Origin: an uncultured Acetatifactor sp.
GTDB lineage: Bacteria > Bacillota > Clostridia > Lachnospirales > Lachnospiraceae
Direction of reading: 5' to 3'
Assembly (NCBI GenBank): GCA_934433135.1
Contig: CAKRZO010000005.1
Span: forward strand, 62,001-126,000
Length of the DNA stretch: 64,000 nt
A program made the position numbers and the translations under genes. The notes under the pieces were generated by a model that was given only the letters and a program-made list of their open reading frames with translations, was not told the DNA's origin and made no database searches. Shown here piece by piece: positions 27,917 through 36,061 of this stretch; position 1 is the stretch's first letter, and the number at the start of each line of letters is the position of its first letter.

Positions 27917-28786
27917 TTACAAACCGTTCGCCACTTCTACCAGATAAGCACCGTAATTGGTCTTCATCAGCGGCTCGGCCAGTTTTAAAAGCTGTTCTTT
28001 ATCAATAAATCCTCTCTTATAGGCAATCTCCTCGATGCAGGAAATGTATAGTCCCTGCCTTTTCTGGAAAGCTGCCACAAAGTCGGATGCATCCAGCAAA
28101 GCATCGTGATTGCCGGTATCCAGCCATGCAAATCCTCTTCCCAAAGGTTCCACCTGCAGGGTGCCGCGATTCAGATATTCGTTATTAATGCTGGTAATCT
28201 CAATCTCTCCTCTTGCGGACGGCTTTACGTTTTTTGCAATATCTACTACATTATTGTCATAGAAGTAAAGTCCGGGAACTGCATAATTACTCTTGGGATG
28301 TTCCGGTTTTTCCTCAATGGAAATAGCCTTTCCGTTTTCATCAAACTCTACCACACCGTATTCTCTGGGATCTCTTACATAATATCCGAAAATCGTAGCC
28401 CCCTTTTCCCTGGCTGCCGCTTCCCGTAATACCCTGGAAAAGCTTCTTCCGTAGAAAATATTGTCGCCCAATACCAGTGCCACTCTGTCAAAGCCGATAA
28501 ATTTTTCTCCGATAATAAATGCATCTGCAAGTCCCCTCGGTGCTGTCTGCACAGCATAGGAAAATTCCATTCCCAATTGATGACCGTCTCCCAAAAGTTC
28601 TTCAAAAACCGGCAGATCTCTCGGTGTAGAAATAATCAATACTTCCCTTATTCCCGCTAACATCAAAGTAGACAGCGGATAGTAAATCATGGGCTTGTCA
28701 TATACCGGCATAATCTGCTTGGAAACCGCCTTGGTCAGGGGATATAATCTGGTACCGGAACCGCCTGCTAAAATAATTCCTTTCAT
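27917..28786 (-). CDS. rfbA: Glucose-1-phosphate thymidylyltransferase RmlA
   Basis: A 289-residue enzyme of standard length that makes dTDP-glucose from dTTP and glucose-1-phosphate. The N-terminal signature is MKGIILAGGSGTRLYPLTKA; further on are QIMPVYDKPMIYYP, LVLGDNIFYGRSF and FAWLDTGNHDALLDAS. It is the second gene of the rmlB-rmlA-rmlC run on the minus strand. Confidence 0.97.
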   Translation of the reverse strand: MKGIILAGGSGTRLYPLTKAVSKQIMPVYDKPMIYYPLSTLMLAGIREVLIISTPRDLPVFEELLGDGHQLGMEFSYAVQTAPRGLADAFIIGEKFIGFDRVALVLGDNIFYGRSFSRVLREAAAREKGATIFGYYVRDPREYGVVEFDENGKAISIEEKPEHPKSNYAVPGLYFYDNNVVDIAKNVKPSARGEIEITSINNEYLNRGTLQVEPLGRGFAWLDTGNHDALLDASDFVAAFQKRQGLYISCIEEIAYKRGFIDKEQLLKLAEPLMKTNYGAYLVEVANGL

Positions 28787-28848
28787 CTTTACCTCTTTGT
28801 CTGTTTTATATTGTTATCGTAATGATATGCATTCCTGTAAGTCTTTTG

Positions 28849-29931
28849 TTATTTGCTTTCATACATATCCTGGTAATACTTCTGGTAATTTCCGCTGGTC
28901 ACATGCTCCATCCAGTCTTCGTGTTCAAAGTACCAGGCAATGGTCTTGCGGATTCCCTCTTTAAACATCGTCTCGGGATACCATCCGATTTCTTTCTTGA
29001 TCTTATCCGGCGCAATGGCATATCTGCGGTCATGTCCTTTGCGGTCTTCCACATAGGTAATCAGATCATTGCTTACCAGCGCCTTTCTGGGATCCGAATC
29101 CGGAAGCATCTCCTGAAGAGTCTCTATAATGATATGAATGATTTCGATATTCTGTTTTTCGTTATGTCCGCCTACATTGTAAGTCTCAAACAGTCTTCCT
29201 TTTTCCTGCACCATGTCAATGGCCTTCGCATGATCTTCCACATACAGCCAGTCACGTACGTTTTTGCCATCTCCGTAAACGGGAAGCTTCTTTCCGTGAA
29301 GGGCATTATTGATAATCAACGGAATCAGCTTTTCCGGGAACTGAAAAGGTCCGTAATTATTGGAACAATTGGTAATATTCGCCGGGAAATGATACGTGTC
29401 CATATAGGCCTTTACCAAAAGGTCAGAACTTGCCTTGCTGGCGGAATAGGGGCTGTGTGGCGCATAAGGTGTCGTCTCGTAAAAATATCCGCCGTCTTCC
29501 TCCAGGGAACCGTATACTTCATCAGTAGACACATGAAGGAATTTCTTGCCTTCCTTAAAGGTACCGTCCGGCAGCTCCCAGGCTGCTTTCGCGCAGTTAA
29601 GCATCACGGCTGTGCCCAGTACGTTCGTCTGCACAAAAATCTCCGGATTGCGGATACTGCGGTCTACATGACTCTCCGCTGCAAAGTGTACCACGCGGTC
29701 AATGTCGTAAGCTGCAAAAATCTCTGCAATTTTTTCCTTGTCACAAATATTCGCTTTTACAAAAATGTAATTGGGGCGATTCTCCACCTCTTTTAAATTC
29801 TCCAGATTTCCCGCATAGGTAAGGGCATCCACATTGATAATGCGGATCTCATCTCCGTACTTGCGGAACATATAATGAATATAATTCGAGCCGATAAAAC
29901 CGGCACCGCCTGTCACCAAATATGTGCGCAT
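28849..29931 (-). CDS. rfbB: dTDP-glucose 4,6-dehydratase RmlB
   Basis: A 360-residue extended short-chain dehydrogenase making dTDP-4-keto-6-deoxyglucose. It shows YLVTGGAGFIGSNYIHYM (NAD-binding), HFAAESHVDRSI, STDEVYG and the catalytic YSASKASSDLLVKAY. The frame can be extended to 30003, but the ATG at 29931 has AAGGAG upstream and gives the normal N-terminus. It is the first gene of the wall-polysaccharide operon. Its product is used by RmlC and potentially by the RffA-type aminotransferase at 49374. Confidence 0.96.
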   Translation of the reverse strand: MRTYLVTGGAGFIGSNYIHYMFRKYGDEIRIINVDALTYAGNLENLKEVENRPNYIFVKANICDKEKIAEIFAAYDIDRVVHFAAESHVDRSIRNPEIFVQTNVLGTAVMLNCAKAAWELPDGTFKEGKKFLHVSTDEVYGSLEEDGGYFYETTPYAPHSPYSASKASSDLLVKAYMDTYHFPANITNCSNNYGPFQFPEKLIPLIINNALHGKKLPVYGDGKNVRDWLYVEDHAKAIDMVQEKGRLFETYNVGGHNEKQNIEIIHIIIETLQEMLPDSDPRKALVSNDLITYVEDRKGHDRRYAIAPDKIKKEIGWYPETMFKEGIRKTIAWYFEHEDWMEHVTSGNYQKYYQDMYESK

Positions 29932-29971
29932 TTTCTTTACTCCTTGTTCCTGTTTTTTCTCTGGCTGATAC

Positions 29972-30007
29972 CACGGATTGCTTCGCGCTTTGCACTTCCG
30001 CAATCCG
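29972..30007. repeat. Short hairpin repeat (family E), copy 1
   Basis: CACGGATTGCTTCG, a short spacer with CGCACTTCC-like sequence, then GCAATCCG: an 8-bp stem (CGGATTGC/GCAATCCG). A similar sequence is at 38780-38814 and a weaker one near 24794. It lies in the rmlB leader. Confidence 0.4.
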
Positions 30008-30142
30008 CAAAAGCATTCGTAATCCGCTCATTTTCCTTCAAAAAAGGGCTCCTTATTCATGCTTTTGGCGGGTTACAAAATCAAAACACCTCCTGCAAGC
30101 AAGCTTGCGTCGGCCTTCCGATCTTGAAACCCTGGTAGCATC

Positions 30143-30148
30143 ATTATA
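30143..30148 (-). promoter_or_regulatory. Probable extended -10 promoter of the rmlB operon
   Basis: Minus strand TTTGATATAAT gives a TGn-TATAAT extended -10 about 210 bases upstream of rmlB. No strong -35 is visible. The long leader contains the family E hairpin, so post-transcriptional control is possible. Confidence 0.4.
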
Positions 30149-30182
30149 TCAAATATTGCAAAATATATCCAGTACTTTTGAT

Positions 30183-33100
30183 TTAGTATCCCAAATAACT
30201 CCAGTTCATATCCACATTGCCGGAGATTCCGCTGACTTTTCCGGTGGACTGGTACTGCCACAGGTCGTAGCGTCCGGTATAGGTCGGTGCAGAAGCATAC
30301 TGGGCAAGCCAGATTTTGTAAGCAGACAGCTGGCTTGGGTCGATTTTTTCGGTCAGCCAGTTCTTATTCGCATAAATGCCTGCGGTATAACCGGCATTCT
30401 GAATGGTAGCGCAGAATGCTTTGCAGACTTCGGTACGGGTTGCCTTGTCGATCCGGTCTCCCCTTCCTCCGCTGGCTTCCACATCCAGGAATACCGGATA
30501 GGAAATTCGGTAGCCTGCAATCTGTTCCAATACCATGGAAGCTTCTTCTACGGCTTCTGTGGCAGTGACTGCCTGGGTAAAGAAGTAAACTCCCACTTTC
30601 AGTCCGGCATCAATAGCCCCTTGTATGTTTGTCCGGAATTTCGGATCTTCGATCAGGGAACCCTGAGAGGAGCCTCTGTAGCCGCTGCGGATGATTACGT
30701 AGCTGATACCGGAATTTTTCACGGCTTTCCAGTCAATGGTTCCGTTCCATTTGGACACATCAATTCCGATGGTTCCGTTGCCGGTAATCAGGGATCCATC
30801 GCTTGCAAAATGGTACTTTGCTCCCTGAATGACCTGTTCTCCGGTTACTTTTTTGCCGGAAGCATCAAAGTAATAGACTTTTCCTTCAATGGTCTGCCAT
30901 CCGGTGTATTTCACACCGGCTTTTATGTAAAATTTCTGTGCAGTATAATAGTCGGCATAAACGGCTTCACGGTACTGTCCGTTTTCTTCCACATAAATCT
31001 GCCGGTCTTCGTTGTCTTTGAGCTTTGTGACTTTGTCTTCCTTCGGATCGGTTTTAACGGTTACTTTGCACTTTGCACTTACCGTTTCCTCTTTTTCGGT
31101 ATAGGAAACCGTCACTTCCGCGTTGCCGTTGGCAATGCCGGTAAGGGTGATCTGCCGTCCGGAAACGGCTGCTGTTACAATGCCGGGATCGGAAGAAACT
31201 GCCGTTACCGGAATCTGCTCCTGACCGCCTTCCACTTTCGCCTGAATCACAATTGTCTTTCCGATGGAAAGCTGCGCTTCTGTTTTATCCAAAGTAATCT
31301 GCTTCTTTACTGCCTCTTTTACAGTGACGCTACAGCTTCCCGTCAGTCCGGTGATTACCATGCCGGAGTCTCCTCCGCTCACAATGTCCCCGCCACTTAC
31401 CGGTTCCTTTGATTCTGCTTTGCCCTGCGCCGTATAAGAAATGATTGCCATGCCTTTGGCATGCGCCGTTACCTGACCATTTTCATCTACAGATGCCACT
31501 TTCGGAGCGCTGCTTGACCAGGTAACCTGGGTCAGCGTAATCCCTTCGCAGATCACTTTTAAAGTAAAGCTCTCCCCGGGTAAAAGTTCACGGCTGCTTT
31601 CACTGATGGATGCCGTATAATCAGCCGGTGTCTGAACCGCTATAGTCTGTGCGCCAAATGCTGCCGGTGCTGAATTTGCCGGATCTATGCCTGCATATCC
31701 TGCCGAAAGTTTTCCGACAACAGTGTGGAAAACATCGATCTGCTCTGCGTCTGCGCCGGCAGATCCGAAAGCAAGACTCCCCGCTGTCTCCACGCCTGCG
31801 GTTTCCGCGGCTGCTGCCTTAGCCGGATCCTTAACAGCACTCTTCTCCACTTCCGCAAAGCTTTCCAGCGTGACAGTACTCTCCACCCATGCTACAGTAT
31901 CGGTGAGCTTTTCTTCTACCTTGGTCTCATTCTTTTTTGTGTCCTCTTTGGCAACGTTGACCTCCGACTCTTTCTTGATCTCGTTGCTTACATCCACCTG
32001 CGCATATACGATCTGTTTCTTGACTTCCACACTTTTCGCAGATGTCGGCAATTCATAATTTTTGTATTTATCCTGAGAAAGGGCATTCATACTGATCGTG
32101 TATTTTCCGGCTGTCATATCTTTCTTATAGATAACCCCATCCATATCGTCATCCGACCATACCTGGGATTTCTTATCCGCACCTTTTACCGTTACTTCAA
32201 AAGGTACTCCCGTAATCAGTTTGCCGGTGCTTTTATTCGTAAATTTGATCTTAATATCTTTCTCCACAGAAGTCAGCGTCATAGTTACATTAACAATGCT
32301 CTCCTGCTCCTGCGCCTTCTCTTCTTCCGCCCGTCTCTGTTCTTCTTCCTGTCTTCTTCTTTCTTCCTCTTCCTGCTGTCTTTGCTGCTCTTCGATCAAA
32401 GCTGCCGCTTCCCTCTTGGCAGTCTGAGCATCCGCAACCGCAAGAAGTCCGGCCTGACCGGGAAGTTCAATATCCTTAAGGCTGGCTCCCACTGTCACAA
32501 AAGAGGAGACCTGATTTTTCAGGATTCGGTTTCCTGCATATATGCCTCCCGTTATAAGCGCCATAATCAATACAGCTGCACCGGTACAGGTAATCACCTT
32601 GTCCATCGTTCCCATGCCGGCAAAACCAAGCGCCAGTTTCTTAAAGAATCCGGGGCGTGCCTGTTCCTCTTCATAATCCTCATCGTCGGCATACTCGTCC
32701 GCATATTCATCGGCGTATTCGTTATCGGCATAGATGGTATCTGCATCTTCTGCATCGGTATAAACATCCTCTGCATACGCAGCGCTTTCGTATCCGTCAT
32801 CCGTATATTCACCATCTGCATACACAACATCTGCTTCGCCGCCATCCGCATATTCGTCATCTGCGTATACAACATCTGTTTCGCCGCCATCCGCATACTC
32901 ACCGTCTGCGTATACAACATCTGTTTCGCCGCCATCCGCATATTCACCGTCTGCGCAGACAACATCTGCATCATCGCCATCTGTGTAGACCGTGCCCGCA
33001 TAGGGGTCTTCTGAACCTGCCGTGTCCTCTTCATATTCCGCTGCCCGGTAGTCCTCATCTTCGTGTGCAGCATCCTCGTATTCCGCTTCCGGGGCATCAT

Positions 33101-33311
33101 AATATACTGCATCCTCTGTATATTCTTCCTCTATATCCTCGTAATTGCCGGAATCTTCATAATCATCCGCATCCCGGCTCGTTTCCTGTAAGTCCTCTTC
33201 CGGTTCTGCCTCATCATCCCATGCAGAATCCTCTACTTCTTCATATTCCCAGTCCTCATAATACTGGCGCGGTTCCGCATTTTCTTTTTTATGACCAAAC
33301 AGCTTTTTCAT
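30183..33311 (-). CDS. Very large membrane-anchored GH25 lysozyme
   Basis: About 1042 residues from the ATG at 33311 (longer frame to 33338 possible). Order: short basic start (MKKLFGHKKE); about 210 residues of Asp/Glu/Tyr-rich sequence with four 15-residue repeats; a basic patch and one membrane helix (about 236-261); Gln/Glu/Arg coiled coil (about 305-335); a beta domain; two BIG2-like domains (e.g. VTWSSSAPKVASVDENGQVT); one cell-wall-binding repeat pair (GWQTIEGKVYYFDASGKK); and a GH25 catalytic domain (GIDVSKWNGTIDW, FLDVEASG). The positive-inside rule puts the acidic tail in the cytoplasm and the muramidase outside. It is the gene upstream of the rml operon. A role in wall remodelling during growth or polysaccharide attachment is inferred. 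Confidence 0.9.
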   Translation of the reverse strand: MKKLFGHKKENAEPRQYYEDWEYEEVEDSAWDDEAEPEEDLQETSRDADDYEDSGNYEDIEEEYTEDAVYYDAPEAEYEDAAHEDEDYRAAEYEEDTAGSEDPYAGTVYTDGDDADVVCADGEYADGGETDVVYADGEYADGGETDVVYADDEYADGGEADVVYADGEYTDDGYESAAYAEDVYTDAEDADTIYADNEYADEYADEYADDEDYEEEQARPGFFKKLALGFAGMGTMDKVITCTGAAVLIMALITGGIYAGNRILKNQVSSFVTVGASLKDIELPGQAGLLAVADAQTAKREAAALIEEQQRQQEEEERRRQEEEQRRAEEEKAQEQESIVNVTMTLTSVEKDIKIKFTNKSTGKLITGVPFEVTVKGADKKSQVWSDDDMDGVIYKKDMTAGKYTISMNALSQDKYKNYELPTSAKSVEVKKQIVYAQVDVSNEIKKESEVNVAKEDTKKNETKVEEKLTDTVAWVESTVTLESFAEVEKSAVKDPAKAAAAETAGVETAGSLAFGSAGADAEQIDVFHTVVGKLSAGYAGIDPANSAPAAFGAQTIAVQTPADYTASISESSRELLPGESFTLKVICEGITLTQVTWSSSAPKVASVDENGQVTAHAKGMAIISYTAQGKAESKEPVSGGDIVSGGDSGMVITGLTGSCSVTVKEAVKKQITLDKTEAQLSIGKTIVIQAKVEGGQEQIPVTAVSSDPGIVTAAVSGRQITLTGIANGNAEVTVSYTEKEETVSAKCKVTVKTDPKEDKVTKLKDNEDRQIYVEENGQYREAVYADYYTAQKFYIKAGVKYTGWQTIEGKVYYFDASGKKVTGEQVIQGAKYHFASDGSLITGNGTIGIDVSKWNGTIDWKAVKNSGISYVIIRSGYRGSSQGSLIEDPKFRTNIQGAIDAGLKVGVYFFTQAVTATEAVEEASMVLEQIAGYRISYPVFLDVEASGGRGDRIDKATRTEVCKAFCATIQNAGYTAGIYANKNWLTEKIDPSQLSAYKIWLAQYASAPTYTGRYDLWQYQSTGKVSGISGNVDMNWSYLGY
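32803..32982 (-). repeat. Four 45-bp tandem repeats in the lysozyme N-terminal tail
   Basis: Units start at 32803, 32848, 32893 and 32938. Each encodes a variant of GGETDVVYADGEYAD (15 residues). Outer copies are more diverged than the two central ones, consistent with slippage. Flanking sequence holds further degenerate YADxEYAD motifs. The length being a multiple of three keeps the frame open. Confidence 0.85.
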
Positions 33312-33364
33312 CCATCTCTTTCCTTTTCTGCAGCACATTTCTTTTTTGTTAACAATTCTGTAAC

Positions 33365-33393
33365 ATTATAGCATCGTTATTCGGAAACTGCAA
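33365..33393 (-). promoter_or_regulatory. Sigma-A promoter of the GH25 lysozyme gene
   Basis: Minus strand TTGCAG, a 17-base spacer and a perfect TATAAT, about 54 bases before the chosen ATG. Confidence 0.65.
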
Positions 33394-33549
33394 GAAAGTT
33401 CTGAAATCTTCATAAATTCTTAAAACTGCGCGGTCCCTTTTTACAAGGAGGGAAGAAATTCACCCGTTTGACTTCAAAACGCTCGGGCGTTTGACACATC
33501 AATCACCCGTATGCCCATGTTCCTGCTATGTAACGGTAAAATCCTTATC

Positions 33550-33578
33550 TTGAAAAAAGAGATGGAATCAAGTATAAT
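33550..33578 (+). promoter_or_regulatory. Sigma-A promoter of the PIN toxin-antitoxin operon
   Basis: TTGAAA (33550-33555), 17-base spacer, TATAAT (33573-33578), about 70 bases before the antitoxin ATG. The 100 bases before it (33420-33545) contain no recognisable gene. Confidence 0.7.
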
Positions 33579-33648
33579 TAAATTCAGAGAAAGTAAGGAT
33601 AGCAATGTATTGTAATGGTGGAAGCAAAAGGCTCAGGAGGTGTGTGTT

Positions 33649-33876
33649 ATGACAGAATTGAGACGGAATGCCATAATGGAGTTGGAAAAAATACCGGAAG
33701 ATAAACTAATTTTTGTAATTCAGATAATGCAGGGAATAAACGGATTATATAATAATGATCCTGATAAAGAAAGGAAAGAAGCATTTGCGAGGTTGGAACA
33801 GTTACGAAAAAAAGGGACTGTTACGGATGATAAGGCAGAATTAGCTTCTTATAGGGAAGAGAAATATGGTAAGTAA
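33649..33876 (+). CDS. Antitoxin of a PIN-domain toxin-antitoxin pair
   Basis: A 75-residue acidic/basic helical protein (MTELRRNAIMELEKIPEDKL ...). The frame is open from a GTG at 33640, but the ATG at 33649 has AGGAGG eight bases upstream (33635-33640). Its stop overlaps the PIN gene start by 11 bases, the usual antitoxin-first arrangement. The C-terminal half is rich in Lys/Glu and would be the toxin-binding segment. The DNA-binding fold is not recognisable by eye. Confidence 0.75.
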   Translation: MTELRRNAIMELEKIPEDKLIFVIQIMQGINGLYNNDPDKERKEAFARLEQLRKKGTVTDDKAELASYREEKYGK

Positions 33877-34279
33877 AATTCTGATCGACACGAATATATT
33901 TCTTGATTATCTTCTTAAAAGAGAACCGTTCTTTGAGGACGCAAAGAACGTGATTTTATCATGTACTGAGGGGAATACAAAAGGTTGCATTGCCGCTCAT
34001 TCCGTTTCTAATATGTTCTTTATATTGCGGAAAGACTATACATCAAAGGAACGAAGAGAAATATTGTTAAATCTATGCAGAATCTTTGATATAGAAGGCA
34101 TAGACAAAGCAAAGTTATTGTCTGGTCTGGCAAACGAAAAGTTTTCGGATTTTGAGGATTGCTTACAAGTAGAATGTGCAAAAAGTTATGGTGCAGAATA
34201 CATTGTAACAAGAAATATATCCGATTATTCTGTATCAGACGTAAAGGCAATTTTGCCAAGCGAATATTTAAAATTATAG
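33866..34279 (+). CDS. PIN-domain ribonuclease toxin (VapC-like)
   Basis: A 137-residue PIN protein. ILIDTNIFLDYLLKREPF carries the first catalytic Asp. The central helix HSVSNMFFILRKDY lies where the family has a conserved acidic residue. ANEKFSDFEDCLQVECAK carries the paired C-terminal acids (DFED), followed by YIVTRNISDYS. The architecture is that of type II toxins cutting RNA with Mg2+. It appears intact and is followed by a terminator at 34285. Confidence 0.88.
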   Translation: MVSKILIDTNIFLDYLLKREPFFEDAKNVILSCTEGNTKGCIAAHSVSNMFFILRKDYTSKERREILLNLCRIFDIEGIDKAKLLSGLANEKFSDFEDCLQVECAKSYGAEYIVTRNISDYSVSDVKAILPSEYLKL

Positions 34280-34284
34280 CAAAT

Positions 34285-34332
34285 AAAGCACCAGTGGAAA
34301 GAGACATATCTTTCTAAAGGTGCTTTGTTTTT
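34285..34332 (+). terminator. Intrinsic terminator after the PIN toxin gene
   Basis: AAAGCACC (34285-34292) pairs with GGTGCTTT (34319-34326), with an inner GAAAGA/TCTTTC extension, followed by GTTTTTA. Confidence 0.7.
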
Positions 34333-34440
34333 ATGGTTATACTTCTGGTCATCCGAAGTGTATGGTACATATAAATCGTTACCTAAGAGACAGCATCGAA
34401 AATGAGAAAAACCGTACATGAAACCGGAACATGCCGGAAC

Positions 34441-35106
34441 TCATACAGTAAATGATACATAATAACAACCGTGCTCCGCAAATATTTTCCGATATCGTTC
34501 CAGGCGTTTTTCCGAAGAAATGCTTCTTAACGCATTAGGTGAGGGTGAATATAAAATATGCACTTCATATCGTTTGCCGCCTATTTCCATGCTGCCGTCC
34601 AGTCTGTCTGCTGCCCATCGATGGCGGACTTGGACGTTGTGAAAACGGCTGGCGCTTTGGCCAACCAGTCTTGCAACAAACCGGCTCGTATAGATCAATT
34701 CCTTTATATTGGGGTTCTGCAAAAGTAATTCGGGAAGATCTCTTTGCCGGATGTCAGCCAGTGACGCATCATCCGACCTTTTGTCTATATGTACACAGGA
34801 CTCAACCATATCCGCAATTCCTGCATGAAGATCTGTCAGCAATTGTTTTCGTTCCCCGATAGCTTTTTCTGAGTTTGCAAAGGAAAGCTCTCTGTTCAGC
34901 ACGCCGGAAAGTAATTTCCAAAAGTAGTTATCTTTCGAACCATAGTAAAAATCCACATCTTTTGCAAACAGCTTCTCTTCATCCGGATGGCAGAAGCGAT
35001 AAGGCGGGATGGTCCCGAGGATTAATTTGTCTGCATTTTCCGGTATAAAAGCGTCATATGGATGTTTCGATCTTTCTGCCATTTTCACTGCCATGCCTTT
35101 CTTCAT
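34441..35106 (-). CDS. Uracil-DNA-glycosylase superfamily protein
   Basis: A 221-residue protein with the UDG-fold signatures: ADKLILGTIPPYRF (motif A region), YGSKDNYFWKLLSGVL, and HILYSPSPNALRS near the C-terminus (motif B-like loop). The pattern is closest to the MUG/deoxyinosine-glycosylase-like branch, which removes deaminated bases or is of unknown specificity. It stands alone between the toxin-antitoxin unit and the isomerase gene. The start is uncertain: ATGs at 35106, 35094 and 35082 lack a clear ribosome site. Confidence 0.7.
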   Translation of the reverse strand: MKKGMAVKMAERSKHPYDAFIPENADKLILGTIPPYRFCHPDEEKLFAKDVDFYYGSKDNYFWKLLSGVLNRELSFANSEKAIGERKQLLTDLHAGIADMVESCVHIDKRSDDASLADIRQRDLPELLLQNPNIKELIYTSRFVARLVGQSASRFHNVQVRHRWAADRLDGSMEIGGKRYEVHILYSPSPNALRSISSEKRLERYRKIFAEHGCYYVSFTV

Positions 35107-35263
35107 AATGGTTTTTCACAATGATTTAATTTGTCATTTCTCGTTTTACTTTACGGCTACTTTCTTGCCTATTTCTGCAATTCTCTATCCTATTTGTATT
35201 CTACCATATGCATTCTGAAAAAGTAAGTTACTTTTGGATACTTTCCCGAATGGTTATGATTTC

Positions 35264-35836
35264 CTATTCCTCCGGTTTGGTTTCCAGAACCAGTGGGTAA
35301 TCGCCCAAATGCTTTACTTTAAAACCGTTTGCCTTGTATTCTTCATAATTGAAAGCTTCCAGTTCATCAATGGCCAACTTGTGGAACTCGTAGAAATTGT
35401 GCCACCATTCATAACCGCTTCCCAGTTCGGCATTCAGATAAGCGTCCGCTATATCGCAGCCCATCTGCGGCGCCACGTAAAAAGCCCCCATAGCAAGTAC
35501 GTTCACGCCGTTGCCGGTAATGGCACGAAGCGCCGCAGGGACACTTTCCACAACTCCTGCATGAACGTGCGGACATTTACTTGCCGCGATATGGATTCCC
35601 ATACCAGTGCCGCAGAAAATAAGCGCCCGTTCAAATTCGCCTTCTGCAATCAAAGAGCCTACCCGCAGACCGATTCTGTGAAACATCAGATCTGTATCGG
35701 AATCTTCCGGAGACCTGACCCCGACATCCGTCACCTTCCATCCTTTGGCTTTTAAATGCGCAACCACCGCTTCCTTTAACGGAAATCCTGCAAAGTCCGC
35801 TCCTACCAGAATTTCTTTGTCCTTGATTTTTTTCAT
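35264..35836 (-). CDS. RpiB/LacA/LacB-family sugar-phosphate isomerase, divergent active site
   Basis: A 190-residue member of the RpiB family: ILVGADFAGFPLKEAV near the N-terminus and IFCGTGMGIHIAASK (the catalytic Cys region). Family members normally read G-x-DHAG at the start; here His is Phe (GADFAG). The later HN-D-ANVL-x-LGxR region reads GNGVNVLAMGAF, so the usual His and Arg are also changed. The C-terminus is extended by about 40 residues. It may isomerise a different pentose, tetrose or hexose phosphate. The start has AGGAAGGAG upstream. The leader carries two LacI-type operators and a palindrome. Confidence 0.82.
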   Translation of the reverse strand: MKKIKDKEILVGADFAGFPLKEAVVAHLKAKGWKVTDVGVRSPEDSDTDLMFHRIGLRVGSLIAEGEFERALIFCGTGMGIHIAASKCPHVHAGVVESVPAALRAITGNGVNVLAMGAFYVAPQMGCDIADAYLNAELGSGYEWWHNFYEFHKLAIDELEAFNYEEYKANGFKVKHLGDYPLVLETKPEE

Positions 35837-35877
35837 TTCTGAAATCTCCTTCCTACTGCAATATATTTATGGTTAAT

Positions 35878-35900
35878 ATTCCTTACATCCGGTAAGGAAT
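35878..35900. promoter_or_regulatory. Palindrome in the isomerase leader
   Basis: ATTCCTTAC and GTAAGGAAT are a perfect 9-bp inverted repeat with a 5-base centre, between the operators and the start codon. It could be a second regulator's site or an mRNA hairpin. Confidence 0.35.
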
Positions 35901-35937
35901 GATCCATCTTGTTGCCATTTATAAGTATTTTTGTTTT

Positions 35938-35990
35938 ATTAAAACGTTTTAACAAAACGGCAAAAATAAAGTTCATTAAAACGTTTTCAT
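35938..35990. promoter_or_regulatory. Two LacI-type operators upstream of the isomerase gene
   Basis: ATTAAAACGTTTTAAC (35938-35953) and ATTAAAACGTTTTCAT (35975-35990) are palindromes with the CG centre typical of LacI/GalR operators, 37 bases apart. A TATAAT lies beside the second (minus strand, 35989-35994). The lacI gene ends only 72 bases upstream of them, so it very likely controls the isomerase by binding here. Confidence 0.75.
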
Positions 35991-36061
35991 TATAAAATGA
36001 AGATAACATTTTTTTTCCGGTTTGTCAATAATATAGCTGAACTGTTGTTATCCGGCTGTTA

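Noticed and set aside
28822..29796. 324-codon open frame on the plus strand
   Set aside because: It is antisense to rmlB, which is certain.
29849..30031. 60-codon minus-strand frame in the rmlB leader with GAAGGAAA upstream
   Set aside because: It overlaps the rmlB start in another frame, has no family resemblance and includes the hairpin repeat sequence.
29922..31412. 496-codon open frame on the plus strand
   Set aside because: It lies antisense to the GH25 lysozyme gene, whose domains are clear, and its translation has no recognisable family or ribosome site.
31725..33014. 429-codon open frame on the plus strand
   Set aside because: It is antisense to the repetitive acidic region of the lysozyme; its Ile/Cys-rich repeats simply mirror the 45-bp repeats.
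33420..33545. Possible direct repeat CGTTTGAC...CGTTTGAC upstream of the toxin-antitoxin promoter
   Set aside because: The match is short and may be chance; it does not align with the promoter in a way that suggests an operator.
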